A stretch of DNA of 64,000 nt from Mariniflexile jejuense (GTDB lineage Bacteria; Bacteroidota; Bacteroidia; Flavobacteriales; Flavobacteriaceae), in assembly GCF_042675665.1 (NCBI RefSeq), contig NZ_JBHTJI010000001.1:2170001-2234000 (forward strand), written 5' to 3'. Below, in pieces: positions 55,794-64,000 of the stretch; positions within the stretch are counted from its first letter, which is position 1, and every line of letters starts with the position of its first letter. The notes under the pieces were generated by a model. That model made no database searches. It was not told the DNA's origin and saw only the letters and a list, made by a program, of their open reading frames with translations. Made by a program: the position numbers and the translations under genes.

Positions 55794-57488
55794 TTAATAT
55801 CCTTTGTTTTGTTTGTAAACGTCCTTACTAAAATTGATTTGTGCCTGAGGAATTGGACAATACTCCTCTCTAGCTGAATCAAATTTAGCACCACTATAAT
55901 ATTCAACCTCATCCTTTTCCTCTAGATAATATTTGTTGAGTGTTTCTGCAGCAATTCCCCAACGTACTAAATCGAAAAAACGACTTCCTTCCATGGCAAA
56001 CTCCAATCGACGTTCCCACCTTAAAGCTTGTCTCGCAAAATCTTGCGTCCAAGTACAATTAACACCATTTATATATGGGCTTACATTTAAATTGTTTGCA
56101 TATCCAATAAAGCCGGTGCTTTGAGACGCTCTATTTCTTATTTGATTTATTATAGGTAAGGCATCGTTAAACTGACCCAATTCTATTAATGCTTCAGCAC
56201 GCATAAGTAAGACATCGGCATATCGAATTTGAATTCTATTCTTTGAGTTTCCATAAAACGGATCAATGTTTACAAAGCAGCTACCACAGTTTGGTGATAC
56301 ATTTTCTTTTAATGAAGCATAATAGCCGTAAGGATTAGGAGATCTAACCCAACCTTCTACATAAATAAAATCATTATCATATTTATATGGTAAATTTGGT
56401 ATTGCTACTGTATGATACAAACGCGGATCAACCTTAACACTGTTCAAATTGTTATAATCAACATTTGCGTCATTATATGTATTGAATAATGGAAGACCAT
56501 TAGCATCCGTTTTGTAAGCGTTTACAAGGTTTTGACTCGGTTTATGAAAATCACAACAACCAAGTCCTTGAGGAGTCGATAATACATCAGAAAAATTTAA
56601 CCTTCCATGTAGTGTATTGTCACTATCTGTATATTGAATAGCAAAGATAGATTCAGACCCATTTTCATAATCACCTGGCAAAAAGTTATTTGCAAAATCA
56701 GGCTCAAGAGATCCCTGACCCAACACGTTATTGGTCGCATCAATTACCATTTGTAATTTAGCCGGATTAATGTTTGTTACTTTATTATCATCATCTTGTT
56801 CGAAAGCTTGATAAAGCCTAACTTTTGCTAGATAAGCATAAGCTGCAGTTCTACTTGCTCTTCCAATGTTTTGTTGTGAAACTGGAAGGCCTTCAGTTGC
56901 TGCTTGAAAATCTCCAGCGATAGCATCCCATAATTCATCATTTGTAAGATCTCTGTTTGAGATAGTACCATAATCTTCAATAGCTATGTCTTCAGTTATA
57001 TAAGGTATGTATTTAAACATTATTTTAAGCATAAAATAAAAATGTCCTCTCAAAAATTTCATTTCAGCAATCCTTGTTTCTTTCAAAGGGAAATCGCTCG
57101 CACTTATTTTATTCAAATTTCTTATGGCTCTGTTAATTCTAGAAATAGCTATATAACTATTAAACCAGAACTTATCCAATTCCCCAAAGTCTGTCCTTAT
57201 ATTTTCAGATATTTCAAAAAAATGAAATACTTGAATATCATTAGGTCCACTACCTCCTTTATAGGCATCATCAGACCTTACATTTCCATAAGGCCATAAA
57301 CTAAATGGTATGTCATAATGATCGTTACCCAAAGAAGCGTAAGCTGCCGTCACAAATCCATCTATATTGTCTGGAGTAATAAGTTCTTCTTCAGACAAAA
57401 CTGATCTAGGACTTTCTTCCAAAAAATCAGAACATCCAGTAGTAATGACTAACAGAATGAATCCAAATAAATATTTTATATTCTTCAT
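55794..57488 (-). CDS. SusD/RagB-family glycan-binding lipoprotein
   Basis: A 564-residue outer-membrane lipoprotein (lipobox VITTGC, C19) that caps the SusC transporter and delivers oligosaccharides. TPR-like helices are seen (IAEMKFLRGHFYFMLKIMFKYIPYI; AYAYLAKVRLYQAFE) and the C-terminal SusD signature is RIQIRYADVLLMRAEALIELG ... FARQALRWERRLEFAMEGSRFFDLVRWG. It follows SusC by 18 bases. Fructan is the inferred ligand from the GH32 neighbours. Confidence 0.93.
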   Translation of the reverse strand: MKNIKYLFGFILLVITTGCSDFLEESPRSVLSEEELITPDNIDGFVTAAYASLGNDHYDIPFSLWPYGNVRSDDAYKGGSGPNDIQVFHFFEISENIRTDFGELDKFWFNSYIAISRINRAIRNLNKISASDFPLKETRIAEMKFLRGHFYFMLKIMFKYIPYITEDIAIEDYGTISNRDLTNDELWDAIAGDFQAATEGLPVSQQNIGRASRTAAYAYLAKVRLYQAFEQDDDNKVTNINPAKLQMVIDATNNVLGQGSLEPDFANNFLPGDYENGSESIFAIQYTDSDNTLHGRLNFSDVLSTPQGLGCCDFHKPSQNLVNAYKTDANGLPLFNTYNDANVDYNNLNSVKVDPRLYHTVAIPNLPYKYDNDFIYVEGWVRSPNPYGYYASLKENVSPNCGSCFVNIDPFYGNSKNRIQIRYADVLLMRAEALIELGQFNDALPIINQIRNRASQSTGFIGYANNLNVSPYINGVNCTWTQDFARQALRWERRLEFAMEGSRFFDLVRWGIAAETLNKYYLEEKDEVEYYSGAKFDSAREEYCPIPQAQINFSKDVYKQNKGY

Positions 57489-57506
57489 GATAAATATTTT
57501 TTATTG

Positions 57507-60500
57507 TTAAAATGTTATGTTAAAACCAAGGGTTGATGTTAAAGGCAAAGGGTATCCAAACCCAGCATTTTCTGGGTCAACTCCTGTGAATCCTGAAGTT
57601 GTAATAGTTAACAAATTTTGAACTCCAAGGTAAATTCTAAACTTATTTAAGGCGTATTTATCCAAAATAGAACCTGGCAAAGAGTATCCCAACTGAACAT
57701 TTCGTAATTTAAGATAACTGCCATTTTCAATAAAATAAGTTGAAAAACGGGATTCAGCATTTTTGTCAATAGTTGTTAATGCAGGAATACTAGAATTTGG
57801 ATTACTTGGAGACCAAGCATTTAAAAGACGTGAGCCTTTGTTTGAGCCTATATCATCCACACTCCAAAAATCAGTTTGATATTTAAGTTGATTTACAATA
57901 GCGACTTCTCCTATACCTTGCCAAAACATGGTGAAATCAAAATCTTTATATTCTAGATTTATGTTTAAACCATAAGCATAATCAGGATAAGGTATGCCTA
58001 TCCAAGTCCTATCACGATCATTGATAATACCATTTCCATCTAAATCTCTATACCTAATGCGCCCCAAATCTTTTCCTTGTTGTTCGGCCGAGTTCAATAC
58101 CTGTTCATTTGTTGTAAACAATCCATCTGCTACATAACCATACATAGAATTTAATGGTCTTCCCAAAATATTATCGTCACCACCATTACCCCCATAATTA
58201 TTTTTCACCTCTTCTGGAAGCTTAGTTATTTTATTTTTATTTGATGAAATATTAGCATTGATTTCATAAGTAAAACCTCCTGAAGTTTCATTTCTATAAC
58301 CTATTGAAAATTCCAGACCTTCGTTTTCCATGCTAGCACCATTTACCCATCTATTTCCTCCTTCACCTATAGCTGCTAAATACGGTGGTAAAACCAAAAT
58401 ATCTTCAGTTTCTTTTTTATAATAATCTATTGAACCATAAAGTTTTTGGTTAAAAAACCCAAAATCAAGACCAAAATTTAATTGCGTAGTAGTTTCCCAT
58501 TTTAAATTATCATTACCAATTTGAGTCGATCTAAATCCAGATGGTAATAAACCTGAACCTTGGCCAAATAAATCATAAGCTGTTCCATAAGATGTACTCC
58601 ATGTTGGATCTCCTCCTGCATAATCAGCTACATATAACGAATAAATTGCGCTATTATCTATTTCTTGATTTCCTGTCTGACCCCATCCTACCCTAAATTT
58701 CAAATCTGATATCTTAGAGAAATTATCTTCTATAAATTTTTCATTGCTGATTCTCCAACCTCCTGAAAAAGCAGGAAATGTACCAAACTGATTGCTCCTT
58801 CCAAATCTTGATGAACCATCATGTCTTAGCGTTGCAGAGAATAAATACTTACCATCAAAATCATAACTTATTTTTCCGAAATATGATACTAAGGTATAGG
58901 CTGTTTCTGATCCTGAATTAGTTCTTTGACCAGTTGCTGCATCAGGAAACATAAAGCTTGGGGTTTCAATTGTAAAATCTTCAGCCCTTAAAAAAGTATT
59001 TTCAAATTTATCTTTAAACATTTCTGAACCAATAAATGCTTCTATGTTATGTTTTTTTACATTAAGTTTATAATTAAGAGTATTAGTCCATGTAAACTTG
59101 GTGCTTCTAAAGTTTTCAATATTAACTGCATTTTGGTCATTTTTTAAATAGCCTGATTGATAACTGAACTGTAATGACCTTTTATAAAAATTAGCATAAT
59201 CTAACCCGTAGTTTGTTTTGAAATTCAAATTTTTTGCGATTTCCAAATTCGCAAATACATTACCAAATAATCTATGGTATTGATAACTATTATATTTGTT
59301 CGCATCCAGCAAACGAACAGGATTTTGTCTATCATTCATACCTCCAATTGGGCCACCCCATCCTTCACCATCAACAGTTCTTACTGGAATAATTGGAGAC
59401 GCTTTCAACGCTAAATCTAATACCCCAGGAATTTGAAGTTCCTCCGTTTTATTTAGTGATAAGTTTTCGCCTATTTCAAGTTTATTATTAAAAAGTTTAT
59501 AACTGGTGTTTAAACGTGCAGAAATGCGTTCAAAATTTGAATTTTTAACAATACCCTCATTATCTAAGTACCCTAGGGAAAACAAATAATTACCTTTTTC
59601 GGTACCATTGGAAACATTTAAATTATAAGAACTAGCAATTCCAGTTTGTGATATTTCATCGTACCAATCTGTATCAGAAGATTTTAAAGTTTGTTCATTA
59701 TCTAAAAATTCTGGAACTGTAATATAATCTAGTACAGCATTATTATTTGAGTCAAAACTCCAATCAAATTTATAACTCAAATTATTATTATTAGGATTCA
59801 GACCATCATTAATATTGGCTTGCCAAAGTACTTCTCCGTATTCTTTAGCATTTAGAACATCTAATCTGTTTGCATAAGAAGATGCAGTTAGGTAGGAACT
59901 AAACTCAACCCTCATCTTTCCACTCTTTCCTTGTTTTGTTGTTATAATAATAACCCCATTGGATGCTCGCGACCCATAAATACTTGCAGAAGAAGCGTCT
60001 TTTAAAACCTGTATGGAAGCAATATCATTAGGGTTTAACTCATGCATACCAGATTTTGTAGGCACACCATCTATAACAAATAGGGGTGATGTATTATTTA
60101 GAGTTCCAACACCACGAATTAATATGGCTGTATTTCCCCCACTAGGTGATCCATCTGTGCTAATTTGAACCCCAGGAATCCGCCCTTGTAAAGCTTTTAC
60201 TGGATTTGGTTCTACTTGTTTATTCAGTTCATCCATATCCACTACCGCCACAGCACCAGTAATGTCTGCCTTTTTTTGGCTTGAATATCCGACAACAACA
60301 ATTTCATCTAACTCATTTTTATCTATTTCTAACTTAATGTTAATTGTTTTTTGCCCATTTACTGGAATATTGACTGTCTTATAGCCTATATAACTAAAAA
60401 TCAATATCGCATTTGCATCAACATTATCAAGTACATAATTACCATCAAAATCTGTAGCAGCTCCTTGCGTAGTGCCAGATATAATAACAGATACTCCGGG

Positions 60501-60608
60501 TAGCGGCATTCCGTCCTCTTGGGAGGTAACAGCACCTTTTACCTGAGCTTGTGCCAACATGCCTATAAGAGCAAATACAGGCAGAAATAAAAGTTGTTTT
60601 AATTTCAT
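57507..60608 (-). CDS. SusC/RagA-family TonB-linked outer-membrane transporter
   Basis: A 1033-residue outer-membrane importer. Signal peptide ends near LAQA; a carboxypeptidase-D-like domain (KGAVTSQEDGMPLPGVSVII, to about residue 100) precedes the TonB box region (DEIVVVGYSSQKK), the plug (LIRGVGTLNNTSPLFVIDGVP, SASIYGSRASNGVIIITTKQG) and the barrel, ending in the aromatic LGFNITF. With the SusD protein it forms the uptake complex of the fructan locus. Confidence 0.95.
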   Translation of the reverse strand: MKLKQLLFLPVFALIGMLAQAQVKGAVTSQEDGMPLPGVSVIISGTTQGAATDFDGNYVLDNVDANAILIFSYIGYKTVNIPVNGQKTINIKLEIDKNELDEIVVVGYSSQKKADITGAVAVVDMDELNKQVEPNPVKALQGRIPGVQISTDGSPSGGNTAILIRGVGTLNNTSPLFVIDGVPTKSGMHELNPNDIASIQVLKDASSASIYGSRASNGVIIITTKQGKSGKMRVEFSSYLTASSYANRLDVLNAKEYGEVLWQANINDGLNPNNNNLSYKFDWSFDSNNNAVLDYITVPEFLDNEQTLKSSDTDWYDEISQTGIASSYNLNVSNGTEKGNYLFSLGYLDNEGIVKNSNFERISARLNTSYKLFNNKLEIGENLSLNKTEELQIPGVLDLALKASPIIPVRTVDGEGWGGPIGGMNDRQNPVRLLDANKYNSYQYHRLFGNVFANLEIAKNLNFKTNYGLDYANFYKRSLQFSYQSGYLKNDQNAVNIENFRSTKFTWTNTLNYKLNVKKHNIEAFIGSEMFKDKFENTFLRAEDFTIETPSFMFPDAATGQRTNSGSETAYTLVSYFGKISYDFDGKYLFSATLRHDGSSRFGRSNQFGTFPAFSGGWRISNEKFIEDNFSKISDLKFRVGWGQTGNQEIDNSAIYSLYVADYAGGDPTWSTSYGTAYDLFGQGSGLLPSGFRSTQIGNDNLKWETTTQLNFGLDFGFFNQKLYGSIDYYKKETEDILVLPPYLAAIGEGGNRWVNGASMENEGLEFSIGYRNETSGGFTYEINANISSNKNKITKLPEEVKNNYGGNGGDDNILGRPLNSMYGYVADGLFTTNEQVLNSAEQQGKDLGRIRYRDLDGNGIINDRDRTWIGIPYPDYAYGLNINLEYKDFDFTMFWQGIGEVAIVNQLKYQTDFWSVDDIGSNKGSRLLNAWSPSNPNSSIPALTTIDKNAESRFSTYFIENGSYLKLRNVQLGYSLPGSILDKYALNKFRIYLGVQNLLTITTSGFTGVDPENAGFGYPLPLTSTLGFNITF

Positions 60609-60619
60609 TTTAATTTAAT

Positions 60620-62239
60620 TTAGTTAATATTTAGTTTGTGAATTTCAATATTGTCAAGAATAAATTCTTGATCTTTAGGTTCAATACTTAGTTTATCGAA
60701 TGGTGAGTTCGGAAAAAATATTTCTGTCATGACTGTTTCTCCATTATCAAAAAACAGTTCTATAGATGTCTTATCGAGAATAATCGTACCCGATATATTG
60801 ACATTAGTTGACGTTCTTTTAGCAACAGAAATACGATCTGCAAACTTTTCTGAAAATGCTGTTTTTCCAGATTTTCTTCTATCTACAAAAAAGTTTTTAT
60901 CGCTAGTATTATATCCAAAAGCTAAGGTGTCGTCTTGTTTATTTGTAAGTTTGAAGGTAAAACCACTGTTTTTTAAATCTGAAATTTTAAACTGGATTTC
61001 CACACTGGATAAATCAATAGCATCAGAATCAATAATTTTTGTAAGAGCTTTAATGGCAATATCTTCCTTTTTGTACTTTGTACTTTTATACTTGGTTAAT
61101 TCTTTTACTGGTTGAAATAATAATCTATAACTAGCATTTTCTTTTTGAAGTTCAATTTGCCTTGCTACCGTCATGGAACTTCTCCATCTTTCAGTAGGTA
61201 CTACATTGGCATAATCCCAATTGGACATCCATCCCACAAATAATTTTCTGCCATCGCTATCTGGGATATTGGACCAGGTTACACCCGCATAATTATCCTT
61301 GCCATAATCAATCCATATAGATTTATACTCAGATTTATTTAGGTCATTTTCAAAAGAAGCATCAATAGTAAATTTTTTACCATCAAAATCACCAATAAAA
61401 TATTGCGTTGCAGAACCACCATTGGGGCCACCAGGATTAATACTAACAAGTAATACCCATTTAACTTCATCTGTTCCTTGAACTTTCATTGGGAATAAAT
61501 CTGGACATTCCCAAACTCCACCATGGCCTCCTATACCATCGCCAAAATCAGACTCTAGTTTCCAATCTTTTAAATTTAAAGAGCTATAAAACATGATTTT
61601 TTGACCTGCAGCCAATACCATTAGCCATTTTTTATGTATGGAATCCCAAAACATTTTAGGGTCTCTAAAATCTTTAATGCCTAGGTTTTTAATTACTGGA
61701 TTTTCAGAATATTTAGTAAACGTTTGTCCTTCATCCAAAGAATATGCAATGGCTTGAGATTGGTAATTTAATTTACCAGCTTTTTCACCATCCATATCAT
61801 GATAAGTAAACATGGCAATTATGGGCGCAATACCATTTTTGGAAAACCCTGAGCTATTATTAACATCTACAACAGAACTTCCTGAAAAGATATATCCTTT
61901 TTCATCTGGATATATTGCTATGGGCATTTCTTTCCATGTTACCATATCTGTACTTATGGCATGCCCCCAGTGCATAGGCCCCCAAGTATTTCCATTTGGA
62001 TAATGCTGAAAATATAAATGATAAAACCCATCTTTATAGAACATCCCATTTGGGTCATTCATCCAACCTTTTTTAGGTGTAAAATGAAAGTTTGGGCGAT
62101 AAAGATCTTCTTCTGAATATGTTGTTTTATCTGATTTGTTTTCTGTAATTTGACTTTCTTCTGTCTTATTTTTACAACTAACAAATAATGATAACAACAA
62201 AATAGTTATGACAAATTTTGGATTATTAATACGTTTCAT
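60620..62239 (-). CDS. GH32 fructan hydrolase, surface lipoprotein (copy 2)
   Basis: A 539-residue GH32 paralogue of the enzyme at 52814, with lipobox LFVSC (C22) followed by lysines rather than acidic residues. Catalytic motifs: D62 in WMNDPNG, R192-D193-P194, and E244 in WECPDL. A short insertion (about 285-300) distinguishes it from copy 1, so the two may differ in linkage or chain-length preference. It is the second gene of the operon, 4 bases after the sugar porter and 11 bases before SusC. Confidence 0.93.
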   Translation of the reverse strand: MKRINNPKFVITILLLSLFVSCKNKTEESQITENKSDKTTYSEEDLYRPNFHFTPKKGWMNDPNGMFYKDGFYHLYFQHYPNGNTWGPMHWGHAISTDMVTWKEMPIAIYPDEKGYIFSGSSVVDVNNSSGFSKNGIAPIIAMFTYHDMDGEKAGKLNYQSQAIAYSLDEGQTFTKYSENPVIKNLGIKDFRDPKMFWDSIHKKWLMVLAAGQKIMFYSSLNLKDWKLESDFGDGIGGHGGVWECPDLFPMKVQGTDEVKWVLLVSINPGGPNGGSATQYFIGDFDGKKFTIDASFENDLNKSEYKSIWIDYGKDNYAGVTWSNIPDSDGRKLFVGWMSNWDYANVVPTERWRSSMTVARQIELQKENASYRLLFQPVKELTKYKSTKYKKEDIAIKALTKIIDSDAIDLSSVEIQFKISDLKNSGFTFKLTNKQDDTLAFGYNTSDKNFFVDRRKSGKTAFSEKFADRISVAKRTSTNVNISGTIILDKTSIELFFDNGETVMTEIFFPNSPFDKLSIEPKDQEFILDNIEIHKLNIN

Positions 62240-62243
62240 AGGC

Positions 62244-63572
62244 TTATATATTTCGTTCTTTAATTAGTTTATTGCTTAATTCTTCCAGAGATACTCCTTT
62301 CGTTTCTGGCATCATAAAAATCACAAATAGTAATTGTAGTACCATCATTATGGCAAAAATCAAGAATACCATGCCTGCTCCAATGGTAGAAAATAATATG
62401 GGGACCAAAGAAGGCACAACTGCTGCCAGCACCCAATGCACTGAACTACCAAATGATTGCCCAAAGCCTCTTAGATGGTTAGGGAAAATTTCTGAAATAA
62501 ATACCCATATCACAGTTCCTTGTCCTATAGCATGTGATGCTATGAACATGAACAGTAATATGGGTACAATGCTACCTTCCCAACTAAAAAAAAAGGCAGC
62601 AGAAACTAGACTCAATGAAATTATATAACCAAATGAACATATGTACATTAATTGTTTTCGTCCTAATCTGTCTATTAGAATAATACCTAATAGTGTAAAA
62701 ATCATATTGGTAACTCCTATTCCTATACTACTTAATAAGGCTGTACTTTCACCAAGACCTGCTTCTTCAAAAATTCTTGGAGCATAATACAATAATGCGT
62801 TAATACCTGATAGTTGATTAAAGAAAGCTATTAAAAAAGCCAAAATCAAAGGGAATCTATATTTTTTAAGAAATATATTTTCGTTAGGCACGGTGTTTTC
62901 CATCTCATCCTTAATCTCTAACATGAGCTTTTCTGGATCTTGATCTGGATTAATAATTTTAAGTACTCCTATAGCTTCGCTATTTCTAAATTTGGTAAGT
63001 AACCAACGTGGGCTTTTGGGAATTGTTAAAGCAAATATTGTGTAAATAGCAGCAGGAAAAGCTTCGACACCTATCATCCAACGCCAAGCGTTTTCGCCCA
63101 CATTATTTAATAAGTAATTTGATAAAAAGGCTATAAGAATACCAAATACAATGTTAAATTGATAAAGACCCACTAGTTTACCTCTATCCCTCGCTGGCGC
63201 AATTTCAGATATATATGCTGGTGCCGCAATAGTTGAAGCTCCTACGCCTAAGCCTCCAATAAATCTAAAAACAGCAAATGTCCAAGGGTCGTTTGCTAAA
63301 CCAGAACCAATGGCTGAAATGGTATATAGTACACCTATCCAGATTAAGGTGTTTTTCCTTCCTAATTTATTAGTTGGTATTCCTCCAAAAAAGGCTCCAA
63401 TTACAGTCCCCCAAAGTGCCATTCCTATAACAATAACACCGTGAAACATATCTGAAGAACCCCATAATAGTTGTAATTTTTTTTCTGCGCCCGATATAAC
63501 TACTGTGTCAAATCCAAAAAGGAAACCAGCCAAAGCTGCGGTAATAGACCATATCAATATCTTTCTGTTCAT
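62244..63572 (-). CDS. MFS sugar porter (probable fructose)
   Basis: A 442-residue inner-membrane transporter of the sugar porter (2.A.1.1) family with twelve membrane helices. Signature segments: FGFDTVVISGAEKKLQ, RFIGGLGVGASTIAAPAYISEIAPARDRGKLVGL, QLSGINALLYYAPRIFEEAG and the end MPETKGVSLEELS. It is the first gene of the fructan operon and likely imports fructose released in the periplasm, which the fructokinase then phosphorylates. The substrate is inferred from context. Confidence 0.92.
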   Translation of the reverse strand: MNRKILIWSITAALAGFLFGFDTVVISGAEKKLQLLWGSSDMFHGVIVIGMALWGTVIGAFFGGIPTNKLGRKNTLIWIGVLYTISAIGSGLANDPWTFAVFRFIGGLGVGASTIAAPAYISEIAPARDRGKLVGLYQFNIVFGILIAFLSNYLLNNVGENAWRWMIGVEAFPAAIYTIFALTIPKSPRWLLTKFRNSEAIGVLKIINPDQDPEKLMLEIKDEMENTVPNENIFLKKYRFPLILAFLIAFFNQLSGINALLYYAPRIFEEAGLGESTALLSSIGIGVTNMIFTLLGIILIDRLGRKQLMYICSFGYIISLSLVSAAFFFSWEGSIVPILLFMFIASHAIGQGTVIWVFISEIFPNHLRGFGQSFGSSVHWVLAAVVPSLVPILFSTIGAGMVFLIFAIMMVLQLLFVIFMMPETKGVSLEELSNKLIKERNI

Positions 63573-63925
63573 GTGGTGTATTTAGTTTAGTTATTTGGGA
63601 TTTTGATTTCCCAATGGCAATTTATGCAGCCATAAATGAAATAGGGTTAAAATTTGTTACATAGAATAAAAATTTAATAAAAAAAACACAACTACCTAAA
63701 AAACAATTAGTTACTAATTAAAAACATGTTTTAGAAGATACTTTTTTTACATTTCTAAAGTGGTTTTTAAAGAAATGTTACATAGAAGTAATAACAGGAA
63801 ATTATAATATGATAAAATTTTGACCTAGATGTTATTGAACCCTCAATTAATCTTAATCAAAATAATAACTTACAACCCAAATAGCTCAAATAGTATTGAA
63901 TATATAATTTGAAGTTAAAATTGGT
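63573..63925. promoter_or_regulatory. Regulatory region upstream of the fructan operon
   Basis: No exact TAnnTTTG box is seen for the operon. Dyads present: TTGGGA/TCCCAA (63595-63614), AATTAGTTACTAATT (63705-63719), AAAACATGTTTT (63721-63732) and ACATTTCT/AGAAATGT (63749-63778). A 12-base direct repeat, TGTTACATAGAA, occurs at 63655 and 63776. Any of these may bind the regulator at the window end. Confidence 0.45.
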
Positions 63926-64000
63926 TTATAACTTATCTCTGAAACGCTTAGGTGTTACCCCGAATTTGACTTTAAAACTGGTAGAAAAATAAGTCTGAGA
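63926..64000 (-). CDS. C-terminal end of an AraC-type regulator (partial)
   Basis: The last 24 codons and the TAA stop are visible: SQTYFSTSFKVKFGVTPKRF and RDKL. This is the second helix-turn-helix end of the AraC family. In Bacteroidota fructan loci the regulator is often a hybrid two-component system ending in such a domain, so this may be an HTCS gene; its body lies beyond the window. The gene runs in the same direction as the fructan operon and ends 354 bases upstream of it. Confidence 0.8.
   Translation of the reverse strand, partial: SQTYFSTSFKVKFGVTPKRFRDKL

Noticed and set aside
51783..64000. Fructan locus as a recent mobile insertion
   Set aside because: No integrase, transposase, tRNA or boundary repeats are seen and base composition looks like that of its surroundings.

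Overview
The window is AT-rich chromosomal DNA from a member of the Bacteroidota, almost certainly a marine-type Flavobacteriaceae. The evidence is a SusC/SusD pair, many promoters with the Bacteroidota -7 box TAnnTTTG, absence of clear Shine-Dalgarno sequences, flavobacterial gene families (DUF3109, DUF6607, DUF4960, HmuY) and the order yicC-gmk-nadD. I see no rRNA, tRNA or CRISPR array.

Layout. 1-14.5 kb is housekeeping: a truncated phosphate transporter, ppnP, class I ribonucleotide reductase (nrdB, nrdA), a DUF3109 protein, a MarC protein, a small membrane protein with an oxidoreductase, an S41 protease with dCMP deaminase, HupE, an SDR-type threonine dehydrogenase, a lipoprotein and pheS. 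14.5-23.5 kb carries CvpA and then a divergent iron/haem module: a PepSY membrane protein fused to a flavodoxin/NADPH reductase, a DUF2271 protein with an FMN-attachment motif, an ankyrin protein and DUF6607 on one strand, and a TonB-dependent receptor with HmuY on the other, around one strong palindromic operator. 23.5-31.3 kb has ppc, an unrecognised 609-residue cysteine-containing protein followed by nadA-nadB, and a short ssb.

31,443-34,874 is an IS1595-family transposon. I place its ends at 23-bp imperfect inverted repeats flanked by an 8-bp target duplication. It carries passenger genes: a RhuM-family gene coupled to the transposase by an ATGA overlap, and two small membrane-protein genes. 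The left end holds a possible three-way-junction structure.

34.9-51.4 kb has a zinc-ribbon protein, a CBS protein, a TPR-like protein, a GbsR/MarR-RND efflux-TetR operon, gpsA, lipoproteins, an ArsR/SRPBCC pair, a serine hydrolase, DUF4386, and nadD, gmk, yicC. 51.4-64 kb is a fructan utilisation locus: sugar porter, GH32, SusC, SusD, DUF4960, GH32 and fructokinase, all on the minus strand, with the last 24 codons of an AraC-type regulator at the window edge.

The least ordinary items are the flavinylation-linked reductase/haem module, the passenger-carrying transposon, the unknown gene upstream of nadA, and a four-copy dispersed repeat bounded by GCGTTA and TAACG, one copy of which lies in the predicted 5' leader of the dCMP deaminase mRNA.
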